Source: Arcticibacter tournemirensis | GTDB taxonomy: Bacteria; Bacteroidota; Bacteroidia; Sphingobacteriales; Sphingobacteriaceae | Reading direction: 5' to 3' | NCBI RefSeq assembly: GCF_006716645.1 | Contig: NZ_VFPL01000001.1 | Span: 1-64,000 of the forward strand | DNA length: 64,000 bases | Shown: in pieces, positions 34,883 to 43,297 of the stretch | Numbering within the stretch: the stretch's first letter is position 1 | Layout: each line of letters begins with the position of its first letter | Notes under the pieces: generated by a model | Seen by the model: the letters and a program-made list of their open reading frames with translations, nothing else | Told to the model about the DNA's origin: nothing | Databases searched by the model: none | Translations under genes and position numbers: made by a program

Positions 34883-35956
34883 ATGCGTTTTATCGATGAA
34901 GTAATTAACTGGTACGAACAAAACAAAAGGGATTTACCCTGGCGAAACACTCAAGACCCCTATCTCATATGGCTTTCGGAAATTATTTTGCAACAAACCC
35001 GTGTGGATCAGGGAATGCCCTACTTTTATCGTTTTTCGGAAAAATACCCTACTGTTTCTGATTTCGCCACAGCTTGTGAGGATGATATCTTAAACATGTG
35101 GCAGGGACTGGGATATTATTCGAGAGGAAGGAACATGCACCACACTGCCCGCATGGTTATGGAAGAGCATGGCGGATATTTCCCACAGAAATACGATGAA
35201 CTTATTAAGCTGAAAGGTATCGGAGAGTATACTGCCGCAGCAATCTCCTCTTTCAGCTCAAATGAAGTAAGGGCAGTGGTAGATGGTAACGTGTTCCGGT
35301 TACTCTCCCGTTATTTCGGAATTGATGAGGCAATAAACAGCACGGAGGGTAAGAAAACGTTTTATTCGCTGGCAAACGAAACTATCGACAAGGACCGGCC
35401 GGGCCTGAGCAACCAGGCATTGATGGAATTTGGTTCTCTCCAATGCAAGCCTGTGAATCCCGACTGCGCTACCTGCCCGCTTAGACCCGGATGTGTCGCA
35501 TTCAATAAGCAACTTATTGCTCTGTTACCGGTAAAGTTGAGGAAAGCCGCGGTCAAGGATCGCTTTTTCAACTACATCATTGCCGCGGACGATAACAGGA
35601 TCCTCATGAATAAACGTACCGAAAAGGACATCTGGCAAAATCTTCATGAGTTTCCCTTGTTTGAAACGGAGCATCCGGTAGATCCGTCAGAACTAGTAAG
35701 CAGCGCTGATTTCATTGATCATTTTGGGACGCAGGTGCAGATACAGGCTGTATACGGACCGGTGAAACATCTTTTAAGTCATCAAAAGCTGCACGCCAGA
35801 TATATCGTCATCAAGGGATTTAAAGATGGTTTTAAATCTAAAAAACCCTGGTTTTATGTCAATTACGACGAGCTCGAACATCTCGCGCAGCCCAAATTAA
35901 TTTTTGCATTTCTGGAAATGTTTCCTACCTTGAAAACTGATTTACATTCTTATTAA
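34883..35956 (+). CDS. mutY: A/G-specific adenine glycosylase
   Basis: The enzyme removes adenine mispaired with 8-oxoguanine. It has 357 residues. The HhH-GPD domain has catalytic Glu in SEIILQQTRVDQ, the hairpin LKGIGEYTAAAISSF and catalytic Asp in VVDGNVFRLLSRYF. The [4Fe-4S] loop is C-x6-C-x2-C-x5-C (CKPVNPDCATCPLRPGC). The C-terminal NUDIX-like domain (about 230-345) recognises 8-oxoG. ssb follows after 4 bp. Confidence 0.96.
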   Translation: MRFIDEVINWYEQNKRDLPWRNTQDPYLIWLSEIILQQTRVDQGMPYFYRFSEKYPTVSDFATACEDDILNMWQGLGYYSRGRNMHHTARMVMEEHGGYFPQKYDELIKLKGIGEYTAAAISSFSSNEVRAVVDGNVFRLLSRYFGIDEAINSTEGKKTFYSLANETIDKDRPGLSNQALMEFGSLQCKPVNPDCATCPLRPGCVAFNKQLIALLPVKLRKAAVKDRFFNYIIAADDNRILMNKRTEKDIWQNLHEFPLFETEHPVDPSELVSSADFIDHFGTQVQIQAVYGPVKHLLSHQKLHARYIVIKGFKDGFKSKKPWFYVNYDELEHLAQPKLIFAFLEMFPTLKTDLHSY

Positions 35957-35960
35957 ACTC

Positions 35961-36398
35961 ATGTCAGGCGTTAATAAAGTTATTCTAGTTGGGCATCTGG
36001 GCAAGGACCCGGAAGTCCGGCACCTCGAAGGAGGAGCCACTGTTGTCAACTTCACCTTAGCTACAACCGAAACATATACGCGCGATGGCCGTAAAGTCGA
36101 ACAAACCGAATGGCATAATGTGGTTATGTGGCGGGGCTTAGCAGAAATCGCAGCAAAATACCTCCAAAAAGGAAAGCTGGTATATGTTGAAGGAAAGTTG
36201 AGAACCCGCTCTTATGACGACCGGGACGGCAACAAAAGATATGTTACCGAAATAGTTGCCGACAACTTTAACATGCTGGGCAGGAAAAGTGATAACGAAA
36301 ATGGCACTAATCAGAGCACAGCAAGCCAAAACCCTTCGAAACCGGAAGATCAGATGATCGGGATGAACGATAACACCGAAGACGATCTGCCCTTCTGA
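35961..36398 (+). CDS. ssb: Single-stranded DNA-binding protein
   Basis: The protein has 145 residues. The OB-fold is VNKVILVGHLGKDPEVRHL, TEWHNVVMWRGLAEIAAKYL and GKLVYVEGKLRTRSY. A low-complexity linker and the acidic tip EDDLPF, which recruits partner proteins, follow. It shares the mutY transcript. The gene usually found next in related genomes (gldE) is not here; instead the arginine leader follows. Confidence 0.96.
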   Translation: MSGVNKVILVGHLGKDPEVRHLEGGATVVNFTLATTETYTRDGRKVEQTEWHNVVMWRGLAEIAAKYLQKGKLVYVEGKLRTRSYDDRDGNKRYVTEIVADNFNMLGRKSDNENGTNQSTASQNPSKPEDQMIGMNDNTEDDLPF

Positions 36399-36545
36399 TG
36401 AAAACTAAACCTGGTTCATAGACAACGACATCGAATAATCCTGTTGTATAACTCTGTGAACCAGCATTACACCTCTACCCTACGCCTCTCAAAACGCAAA
36501 AAACCTCTTTCTTTACCTTTAGATGAATAAAATTTAAAATTACTC

Positions 36546-36577
36546 TTGTAATACTAAATTATTATTCGATAATTTTG
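36546..36577 (+). promoter_or_regulatory. Promoter of the arginine cluster
   Basis: TTG at 36546-36548 and TAATTTTG at 36570-36577 with a 21-bp spacer. Transcription would start near 36583, about 295 nt before the first enzyme gene, leaving a long leader. Confidence 0.65.
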
Positions 36578-36582
36578 CACTG

Positions 36583-36877
36583 TTTTTAAAAATTAAAACA
36601 CTGTAAGTCAAAGCTAAAAAATGAACGTATCCATCATTACCCATACTACCGCAACGTCAGCCAAAACAGGTTATGCGTGCGCTATGGTACGTGAGAAACA
36701 TAACAGTGAAAAATTAATTTTAAGACACCGACGACCATTCATGCCAAGAGTTTGATTCTGTTGGCAGCCCTACTCTCTCAAACCAGCCGGAAATCCCGGC
36801 ACCGATATTGATAATAAATTTTCTTAAACTTAATAGACGAGGTATAGTCTTATCCGAATAATCGGATTATTACAATA
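36583..36877 (+). promoter_or_regulatory. Long mRNA leader of the arginine cluster
   Basis: About 295 nt between promoter and first gene. It contains a 44-codon ORF (36621-36755) and then possible stems: GTTTGA/TCAAAC enclosing CTG/CAG (about 36750-36783), GCCGG/CCGGC and TCCGA/TCGGA just before the ATG. No T-run follows these stems, so a classical terminator is not evident. It may act on translation, as an attenuator or as a riboswitch of unknown class. The first part of the ssb-arg gap, 36399-36545, shows nothing. Confidence 0.45.
36621..36755 (+). CDS. Possible Arg-containing leader peptide (44 codons)
   Basis: ATG 36621 to TGA 36753-36755, starting about 38 nt after the predicted transcription start. 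It holds five Arg, three of them in LRHRRP (codons AGA, CAC, CGA, CGA), and another just before the stop. Upstream of arginine genes this is the layout of an amino-acid-sensing leader peptide. The N-terminal part is Thr-rich instead (ITHTTAT), so the sensed amino acid is uncertain and the ORF could be chance. Confidence 0.35.
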   Translation: MNVSIITHTTATSAKTGYACAMVREKHNSEKLILRHRRPFMPRV

Positions 36878-37579
36878 ATGGACAAAAACGAATTCTCTGT
36901 AGTAGTAGCATCTGAAGCGCATGCCGGGTATGCAGAACAGATATGTGATGAAATGGCAGAATCGGCAAAAGCAAGAGGTACAGGAATTGCCCGCAGAAGC
37001 CCTGATTATATAGTTAATAAAATGACCGAAGGGAAAGCTGTGATTGCTTTACACAAGGACGGTACATGGGCTGGTTTCTGTTATATTGAAACCTGGAGCC
37101 ATGGGCAGTTCGTTGCAAACTCGGGATTAATTGTGAATCCCTTATACCGCAAATGCGGACTTGCAAAAGCCATCAAAAACAGGATCTTCGCCCTTTCACG
37201 AGAAAAATATCCTGATGCCAAAATCTTTGGTCTCACCACCGGATTAGCTGTTATGAAGATCAACTCCGAATTAGGCTATGAACCAGTTACTTATTCTGAA
37301 CTTACTCAGGATGAAAATTTCTGGAGCGGATGCAAGAGCTGTGTAAATTTTGATATTCTAACAGCTAAAGGCAGAAAAAACTGCCTCTGCACAGCCATGC
37401 TTTACGATCCGGTGGAGAAACAGAAGGAAATTGAAGAAAAACAGAAGCAGCTTGAAGAGGAAATGAAAAAATCAAGCCGTAAAACTTCCTTGTTTGAACG
37501 GATTGAAGAAAAGCTGCGCGGCTCTGTGAAGGTCCTTTTCTCTTTTATATTACTCATCCCGAAACTTTTACACTTATAA
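36878..37579 (+). CDS. GNAT acyltransferase heading the arginine cluster
   Basis: The protein has 233 residues. The GNAT core is ANSGLIVNPLYRKCGLAKAI (acyl-CoA loop) and FGLTTGLAVMKINSELGY. A Cys group follows, GCKSCVNFD and RKNCLCTAML, that could bind zinc. The tail is a charged coiled coil (about 178-205) and ends in a hydrophobic helix (FSFILLIPKLLHL). By position it should acylate the alpha-amino group of glutamate, the step normally done by ArgA. Given Val90 in ArgF', succinyl-CoA may be the donor. Acetyl and succinyl cannot be separated from sequence. It is 1 bp from argG. Confidence 0.75.
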   Translation: MDKNEFSVVVASEAHAGYAEQICDEMAESAKARGTGIARRSPDYIVNKMTEGKAVIALHKDGTWAGFCYIETWSHGQFVANSGLIVNPLYRKCGLAKAIKNRIFALSREKYPDAKIFGLTTGLAVMKINSELGYEPVTYSELTQDENFWSGCKSCVNFDILTAKGRKNCLCTAMLYDPVEKQKEIEEKQKQLEEEMKKSSRKTSLFERIEEKLRGSVKVLFSFILLIPKLLHL

Positions 37580-37580
37580 A

Positions 37581-38795
37581 ATGAAGAAGAAAGTTGTTTT
37601 AGCCTTTAGCGGAGGTCTTGATACCTCCTATTGTGCTATTTATCTTACCAAAGATCTTGGACTCGAAGTGCATTCCGTGATCGTAGATACCGGCGGTTTC
37701 AGCAAAGAAGAGCTGGAAAATATAGAGAAACGTGCTTATGCTTTGGGGGTAACATCTCACCATGCAGTAGATGCTGTAAAAGGATATTACGACAGCTCTA
37801 TAAGATATCTTATTTATGGCAACGTACTTAAGAATAACACATATCCTCTTTCTGTTAGTGCTGAACGCGTCACACAGGCAACAGCTATTGCCGAATATGC
37901 AAGAGAGATCTCGGCTGACTATGTTGCACACGGCTCCACAGGCGCAGGGAACGACCAGGTGAGATTTGATATGATATTCAACATCCTGATTCCGAATGTG
38001 GGTGTTATTACTCCGATCCGGGACCTAAAGCTTAGCAGAGAGGCTGAAATAGACTACCTTAAGCAACATGGAGTTGAATACAACTTTGAAAAGGCCAAAT
38101 ATTCGATCAATAAAGGGATCTGGGGCACCTCTGTAGGCGGTAAAGAAACGCTTACATCCAATGAAATGCTGCCAGAAGAAGCCTGGCCGGTACAGGTTAC
38201 AAAAGATGGAACTGAAAGGATAGAACTTGAGTTTGCAAAAGGAGAGCTGGTTGCACTGAACGGACAGAAATACGACCATCCTACCGAAGTCATCAAAGCT
38301 CTTCAGGCTATAGCTCAGCCTTATGGCATAGGCCGCGACGTTCACGTTGGTGATACCATTATCGGCATTAAGGGCCGTGTGGGCTTTGAAGCTGCTGCAC
38401 CGATGGTAATCATAAAAGCACACCACACGCTCGAAAAACATACGCTTACAAAGTGGCAGCTTAGCTGGAAGGACCAGCTGGCAATGTTCTATGGCAACTG
38501 GCTGCATGAAGGACAGTTCCACGACCCGGTAATGCGCAACATAGAAGCTTTCCTCCGTGACACTCAAAAAACCGTGTCGGGCAAGGTTTTCGTTCAGTTG
38601 ATGCCTTACCGCTTTCAGGTGATAGGTATTGAATCGGCTCACGACCTGATGTCTAGCAAATTTGGGAGCTATGGTGAAATGAATAACGCCTGGACAGGTG
38701 ATGATGTTAAAGGGTTTTCCAAAATATTTGGTAACCAGGTAATGATCTATCACAAGGTTAATGCCAGCCTTTCAGAAAACGAAGTCAAATCCTGA
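37581..38795 (+). CDS. argG: Argininosuccinate synthase
   Basis: The enzyme joins citrulline and aspartate using ATP. It has 404 residues, normal length. The N-type ATP pyrophosphatase loop is AFSGGLDTSYC. Substrate motifs HGSTGAGNDQVRFD and YSINKGIWGTSVGGKETL are intact. In this cluster citrulline would arise by deacylation of N-acyl-citrulline by ArgE. It is tightly packed between the GNAT and argC (2 bp). Confidence 0.96.
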   Translation: MKKKVVLAFSGGLDTSYCAIYLTKDLGLEVHSVIVDTGGFSKEELENIEKRAYALGVTSHHAVDAVKGYYDSSIRYLIYGNVLKNNTYPLSVSAERVTQATAIAEYAREISADYVAHGSTGAGNDQVRFDMIFNILIPNVGVITPIRDLKLSREAEIDYLKQHGVEYNFEKAKYSINKGIWGTSVGGKETLTSNEMLPEEAWPVQVTKDGTERIELEFAKGELVALNGQKYDHPTEVIKALQAIAQPYGIGRDVHVGDTIIGIKGRVGFEAAAPMVIIKAHHTLEKHTLTKWQLSWKDQLAMFYGNWLHEGQFHDPVMRNIEAFLRDTQKTVSGKVFVQLMPYRFQVIGIESAHDLMSSKFGSYGEMNNAWTGDDVKGFSKIFGNQVMIYHKVNASLSENEVKS

Positions 38796-38797
38796 TT

Positions 38798-39832
38798 ATG
38801 GAGAACGCACAATTAGTACCAGATCCTGCCGGTGCAGGGTTTGAGGGATTCAGGATAAGGGCGGGCATTGTTGGAGGAGCGGGGTATACGGGAGGTGAGC
38901 TACTGAGGATTTTGATTAATCATCCTTACGTAGACATAACGTTTATACATAGTAAAAGTAATGCCAACAACTTCATCCATGAAGTGCATGCTGATCTTTT
39001 AGGTGATACAAGTCTTAAATTTACCGATACCCTCAGCCAGGACATTGACGTCCTTTTCCTTTGTGTAGGCCATGGCGATGCCAGGAAGTTTCTGGATGCA
39101 AATGAAATAGAAGAACGTATTAAGATTATAGATTTAAGTCAGGACTTCCGCTTAACTACAAACCAAACGCATAAAGCTAAAAGCTTTATTTACGGTTTGC
39201 CAGAGCTGCAAAGAGAAGAGATCCGTACTGCTCGTAATATAGCAAATCCGGGCTGCTTCGCCACCTGTATTCAGCTGGCTTTGCTTCCCCTGGCCAAAGC
39301 GGGACTGCTTAACAAGGAGGTTCACATCTCGGCGACCACAGGATCTACGGGGGCGGGACAAAGTCTTTCTGCAACCTCGCATTTCAGTTGGAGAAATAAT
39401 AACGTCTCAGTATATAAAGCGTTCGGACATCAGCATCTTAAAGAAATAACAGAGTCACTCAATAGCCTAGGCTCCTTAATCAAAGCTGACGAGTTAAGTT
39501 TTATACCCTACCGCGGCGATTTCACACGAGGCATTATGGCATCCCTTTATACCGAATGTGACCTGAGCGGAGAAGAAGCTGAAAAGCTCTATACTGATTA
39601 CTATGCAGAGCATCCTTTTACCCATGTCTCTGCCAAAAATATCGATCTGAAGCAGGTTGTGAACACAAATAAATGCCTGCTGCACGTTGAAAAACACGGC
39701 AGCAAGCTGTTGATCCTGAGCATTGTGGACAACCTGCTTAAAGGAGCATCAGGGCAAGCAGTGCAAAATATGAATTTATTGTTCGGACTTGACGAAAAGG
39801 AGGGGCTACGGCTGAAGGCGACAGCGTTTTGA
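38798..39832 (+). CDS. argC: N-acyl-gamma-glutamyl-phosphate reductase
   Basis: The enzyme reduces N-acyl-glutamyl phosphate with NADPH. It has 344 residues. The nucleotide loop AGIVGGAGYTGGELLR begins only at residue 22, preceded by an unusual Pro/Gly-rich extension; no later ATG gives a better start. The catalytic Cys is in NPGCFATC, and the SATTGSTGAGQS and PYRGDFTRGIM motifs are typical. The stop is followed within 4 bp by a heptamer tract and the inserted four-helix-bundle gene. Confidence 0.95.
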   Translation: MENAQLVPDPAGAGFEGFRIRAGIVGGAGYTGGELLRILINHPYVDITFIHSKSNANNFIHEVHADLLGDTSLKFTDTLSQDIDVLFLCVGHGDARKFLDANEIEERIKIIDLSQDFRLTTNQTHKAKSFIYGLPELQREEIRTARNIANPGCFATCIQLALLPLAKAGLLNKEVHISATTGSTGAGQSLSATSHFSWRNNNVSVYKAFGHQHLKEITESLNSLGSLIKADELSFIPYRGDFTRGIMASLYTECDLSGEEAEKLYTDYYAEHPFTHVSAKNIDLKQVVNTNKCLLHVEKHGSKLLILSIVDNLLKGASGQAVQNMNLLFGLDEKEGLRLKATAF

Positions 39833-39835
39833 TGA

Positions 39836-39870
39836 AGTTGAAAGTAAAAGGTCAAAAGTTAAAAGACTTA
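39836..39870 (+). repeat. Left heptamer tract of the four-helix-bundle cassette
   Basis: Five heptamers AGTTGAA, AGTAAAA, GGTCAAA, AGTTAAA, AGACTTA; the last base is the A of the start codon at 39870. Its reverse complement resembles the right tract (40223-40250); AGTTGAAAGTA is shared. Confidence 0.8.
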
Positions 39871-40223
39871 TGCAGGACTATAAAGAGCTTAACGTTTGGA
39901 AGAAGTCACACCAGTTTGTGATTGAAATCTATAAGAATATAATCTCTTTTCCAAAAGAAGAAACTTTTAATCTTGTAAATCAATTAAAACGTGCTTCAGG
40001 CTCTATCCCTGCTAATATAGCTGAAGGTTGTGGCAGATATACGCAAAAGGATTTTGCATCATTCTTACAAAATGCGCTGGGCTCAGCACATGAAGTAGAA
40101 TATTTGCTTCTATTATCTAAGGACCTCAAGTTTATTTCCTCTGATCAGTACGAGCTGCTCAATGAGCAAATTTGTGAAATAAAAGCAATGTTAATTGCTC
40201 TTATTAAAAAAGTAAGACTTTAA
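39870..40223 (+). CDS. Four-helix-bundle protein (23S rRNA intervening-sequence type, S23)
   Basis: The protein has 117 residues and is all-helical. It matches the IVS/S23 family: MQDYKELNVWKKSHQFVIEI, FNLVNQLKRASGSIPANIAE, GSAHEVEYLLLLSKDLKFI. Members were first seen inside intervening sequences of 23S rRNA genes and are now known as free genes in many Bacteroidetes; the function is unknown. Here it interrupts the arginine operon between argC and argD and is bracketed exactly by inverted 7-bp-repeat tracts. It has no catalytic transposase residues. Confidence 0.9.
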   Translation: MQDYKELNVWKKSHQFVIEIYKNIISFPKEETFNLVNQLKRASGSIPANIAEGCGRYTQKDFASFLQNALGSAHEVEYLLLLSKDLKFISSDQYELLNEQICEIKAMLIALIKKVRL

Positions 40224-40250
40224 ACTTTCTACTTTCAACTCTTAACTCAA
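40223..40250 (+). repeat. Right heptamer tract of the four-helix-bundle cassette
   Basis: Four heptamers AACTTTC, TACTTTC, AACTCTT, AACTCAA run from the stop codon of the helical-bundle gene to the base before the argD ATG. They are complementary in type to the left tract. Confidence 0.8.
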
Positions 40251-41384
40251 ATGAAATTATTCGACGTTTATCCGCTTAACCCAATAGAAATCACAAAAGG
40301 CCAGGGAAGCCTGGTATGGGACAATAAAGGACAGGAGTATCTTGATCTGTATGGAGGGCATGCTGTTATTTCCATCGGACATACTCATCCGCACTATGTT
40401 CAGCGGCTTACAGATCAGCTGCACAAGATTGGGTTTTATTCTAATTCGGTAGAGATACCTCTGCAATCTCAGCTGGCGGAATTACTTGGTAAAGTATCAG
40501 GGAAGGCTGATAACCAACTTTTCCTATGTAATTCGGGAGCAGAAGCAAACGAAAATGCGCTAAAGCTTGCTTCGTTTTACAACGGAAGGAAGAAGGTTAT
40601 CGCCTTTAAGGGTGCTTTTCATGGCCGTACCTCATTAGCTGTATCCTGTACAGATAATCCTAAAATAGTAGCTCCTGTTAACCAGACTGAAAACATCATC
40701 TTTTTGCCTCATAATGATGAAACTGCGTTGGAAAGGATATTTTCTGAATCTGGAAATGAAATATCGGCAGTAATTATCGAGGGGATACAGGGTGTTGGAG
40801 GTATCAGGGTCGCCACTGAAAGCTTTCTTCAGAAATTACGTTCGCTTTGTGATCAGTATAATGCGGTTTATATTGCCGACTCCGTGCAATGCGGATACGG
40901 CCGGTCGGGAAAATTCTACTCCCATGACTTTGCCGGCGTAGAGGCCGATATTTACACCATGGCTAAAGGAATGGGAAACGGCTTCCCTGTGGCAGGGATT
41001 TCTATTGCGCCTAAATTCAAGCCGTGGCACGGAATGCTGGGAACTACTTTTGGCGGAAACCATCTCGCCTGCGCTGCTGCTGTAGCTGTCCTCGAAGTTA
41101 TTGAGAATGACAAGCTGATGGAAAATGCCCGGACTATCGGCTCCTATCTTATTGAAGAATTAAGCAAGCTTGATAAAATTTGCGAAGTTCGCGGAAGAGG
41201 ACTGATGATAGGGATTGATCTTCCCGAGGAACTCTCTCATGTAAAAAAAGATCTGTTATTCAAACACCATATTTTTACCGGCGAGTCGAAGCCGAACGTG
41301 CTCCGACTACTTCCGGCATTAAATTTAAAAAGGGAGCATGCCGACAGGTTCCTTGACGCCCTTAACAAAACGTTGAATCAGTAA
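40251..41384 (+). CDS. argD: N-acyl-ornithine aminotransferase
   Basis: A PLP enzyme of 377 residues that converts N-acyl-glutamate semialdehyde to N-acyl-ornithine. It has class III aminotransferase features: LYGGHAVISIGHTHPHYV, FCNSGAEANE-like LCNSGAEANENALK, AFHGRTSLAVS, VIIEGIQGVGG and the PLP lysine in MAKGMGNGFPVAG. Its start codon directly follows the repeat tract, so the tract forms its entire upstream region. Confidence 0.94.
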   Translation: MKLFDVYPLNPIEITKGQGSLVWDNKGQEYLDLYGGHAVISIGHTHPHYVQRLTDQLHKIGFYSNSVEIPLQSQLAELLGKVSGKADNQLFLCNSGAEANENALKLASFYNGRKKVIAFKGAFHGRTSLAVSCTDNPKIVAPVNQTENIIFLPHNDETALERIFSESGNEISAVIIEGIQGVGGIRVATESFLQKLRSLCDQYNAVYIADSVQCGYGRSGKFYSHDFAGVEADIYTMAKGMGNGFPVAGISIAPKFKPWHGMLGTTFGGNHLACAAAVAVLEVIENDKLMENARTIGSYLIEELSKLDKICEVRGRGLMIGIDLPEELSHVKKDLLFKHHIFTGESKPNVLRLLPALNLKREHADRFLDALNKTLNQ

Positions 41385-41466
41385 TCCCTTACAGGAGGAG
41401 GAGCAATGATACGGCATACAAAATATATTGGATACCATTTTGTCATCTGACAAATATTAAAGAATT

Positions 41467-42426
41467 ATGAGACTATTTACTTCAGTTAGAGATGTTACCA
41501 GCGTAAAAACATTGGTGCAGGAAGCCCTGGCATTAAAAAGCAATCCCTACGCCTTTCAGGAACTGGGAAAGAACAAAACTTTAGGTGTGATTTTCCTGAA
41601 CCCGAGCCTCCGTACCCGCCTCAGCACCCAAAAAGCAGCCGCAAATCTGGGGATGAGCGTAATGGTAATGAACATAGATAAAGAAGGATGGGCCCTCGAA
41701 ACACGCGATGGCGTGGTGATGGACGGAACCACCGTAGAACATATCCGTGAAGCAGCGAGAGTATTTGGTCAGTATTGTGATATCCTTGCCATCCGTGCTT
41801 TTCCTGGATTGAAAAACAGGGACGAGGATTATAATGAAGAGATCTTCAATAAGTTCATTGAATTCAGCGGAGTTCCGGTAGTAAGTCTGGAAAGCGCTAC
41901 CCTGCACCCCTTACAAAGCTTCGCAGATCTGATCACTATTGAAGAACATAAAAAAACTCAAAAACCGAAGGTCGTATTGACATGGGCGCCTCATGTTAAA
42001 CCTCTGCCTCAGTCGGTGCCAAATGCATTTGCCGAATGGATGTGTAAAGCACAGCAGGAAGGCCTGCTTGATTTTGTGATCACTCACCCTGAAGGCTATG
42101 AACTTGCCGGGAAATTTACAGAAGGCGCCACAATAATCCACAATCAGGACGAAGCCATAAAAGGCGCTGACTTCATATATCCTAAAAACTGGTCCGGCTA
42201 TCACGATTATGGAAAAATACTTCATAATGGCGAAGGATGGATGCTAGACCTGGAGAGATTAAAAATAACTAACGGAGCGAAAGTGCTGCACTGCCTGCCT
42301 GTAAGGAGGGATTTGGAGCTTGGATCAGATATACTCGACAGCGATTCGTCGCTTGTGATCGAAGAAGCCGGAAACCGTGTCTGGGCAGCACAAACAGTAT
42401 TAAAGCGGATGCTTGAGGAGTTGTAG
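41467..42426 (+). CDS. argF': N-acyl-ornithine carbamoyltransferase (ArgF', likely succinyl-specific)
   Basis: The protein has 319 residues and is of the AOTCase/SOTCase type, not ordinary ornithine carbamoyltransferase. The carbamoyl-phosphate motif is NPSLRTR (45-51), followed by RAFPG, LHPLQSFADLITIEEH and LHCLPVRRDLE. The substrate-specificity position (Glu92 in the Xanthomonas acetyl enzyme, Pro90 in the Bacteroides succinyl enzyme) is Val90 here, in DGTTVEHI. Published mutagenesis turned the acetyl enzyme into a succinyl enzyme when this Glu was replaced by Pro, Ser, Val or Ala, so N-succinyl-ornithine is the predicted substrate. CarB at 27136 would provide carbamoyl phosphate. Confidence 0.92.
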   Translation: MRLFTSVRDVTSVKTLVQEALALKSNPYAFQELGKNKTLGVIFLNPSLRTRLSTQKAAANLGMSVMVMNIDKEGWALETRDGVVMDGTTVEHIREAARVFGQYCDILAIRAFPGLKNRDEDYNEEIFNKFIEFSGVPVVSLESATLHPLQSFADLITIEEHKKTQKPKVVLTWAPHVKPLPQSVPNAFAEWMCKAQQEGLLDFVITHPEGYELAGKFTEGATIIHNQDEAIKGADFIYPKNWSGYHDYGKILHNGEGWMLDLERLKITNGAKVLHCLPVRRDLELGSDILDSDSSLVIEEAGNRVWAAQTVLKRMLEEL

Positions 42427-42507
42427 ACGATAAAAGCGGTATATAAGGCCGGAAAGAATTGAAGTAAAATAAAACAGGTTCCTTATATTCGTTCAAACTA
42501 TACATTG

Positions 42508-43296
42508 ATGGACAATCTCTATGTTATTAAAATAGGCGGAAATGTTATCGATAATTCGGAGAACCTGCATTATTTCCTAAATGACTTCGCCTCGCTGAAG
42601 GGGTATAAAGTGCTCGTGCATGGCGGAGGGAAAATCGCAACAGACCTCTCGCATACATTAGGTGTTGAACCTAAAATGGTGGAAGGACGAAGGATAACGG
42701 ATATTGAAACTCTCCGGGTGGTAACGATGGTGTACGCAGGCCTGATCAATAAAAACATAGTGGCGCAGTTGCAGCGCTATCAATGCAATGCAATTGGCCT
42801 TACCGGTGCCGATGCCAATCTCATCAGAGCTACCAAACGTCCCGTAAAGGAAATCGATTATGGCTTTGTGGGCGATCTATCAGAAACCTCTGTAGAAAAG
42901 AATACTCTAAGCAAATTGCTGGAAACCGGACTTATTCCTGTATTCCCTGCTATAACTCACGATGGTGAAGGGCAGCTCCTTAATACAAATGCAGATACCA
43001 TTGCATCGGCGATAGCCGTAGCCCTTTCGCACTTGTACAAGGTAAGCTTAGTATATTGCTTTGAGAAAAAAGGAGTATTAAAAGATGTGGACGATGAAGC
43101 CTCTGTAATCTCGAGTATAAGCTCTTCCGGATTCGAAACGTTAAAAGGTGATGGCATCATCGCCGGCGGGATGCTTCCCAAACTTCACAATGCCTTCCAG
43201 GCCATCAAAAGCGGGGTAAACGAAGTTTATATAGGCAAGTCAGATGAGCTGCCCCTCCTTAACGATCATTTATTTGGCACACGATTATTTGCATAA
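42508..43296 (+). CDS. argB: N-acyl-glutamate kinase
   Basis: An amino-acid kinase that phosphorylates the gamma-carboxyl of N-acyl-glutamate. The start is taken at ATG 42508 (MDNLYVIKIGGNVID) instead of the TTG at 42505; 262 residues. Motifs: KIGGNVID, LVHGGGKIATDLS, GLTGADANLI, NTNADTIASAIA, GGMLPKLHNAF. No N-terminal helix of the arginine-inhibited hexameric form is present, so feedback by arginine is unlikely by that mechanism. proC begins 2 bp after the stop. Confidence 0.94.
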   Translation: MDNLYVIKIGGNVIDNSENLHYFLNDFASLKGYKVLVHGGGKIATDLSHTLGVEPKMVEGRRITDIETLRVVTMVYAGLINKNIVAQLQRYQCNAIGLTGADANLIRATKRPVKEIDYGFVGDLSETSVEKNTLSKLLETGLIPVFPAITHDGEGQLLNTNADTIASAIAVALSHLYKVSLVYCFEKKGVLKDVDDEASVISSISSSGFETLKGDGIIAGGMLPKLHNAFQAIKSGVNEVYIGKSDELPLLNDHLFGTRLFA

Positions 43297-43297
43297 G

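Noticed and set aside
38025-38753. 242-codon open frame antisense to argG
   Set aside because: It has low-complexity, Cys/Phe/His-rich composition and no family match, and lies fully inside a strongly conserved gene on the other strand.
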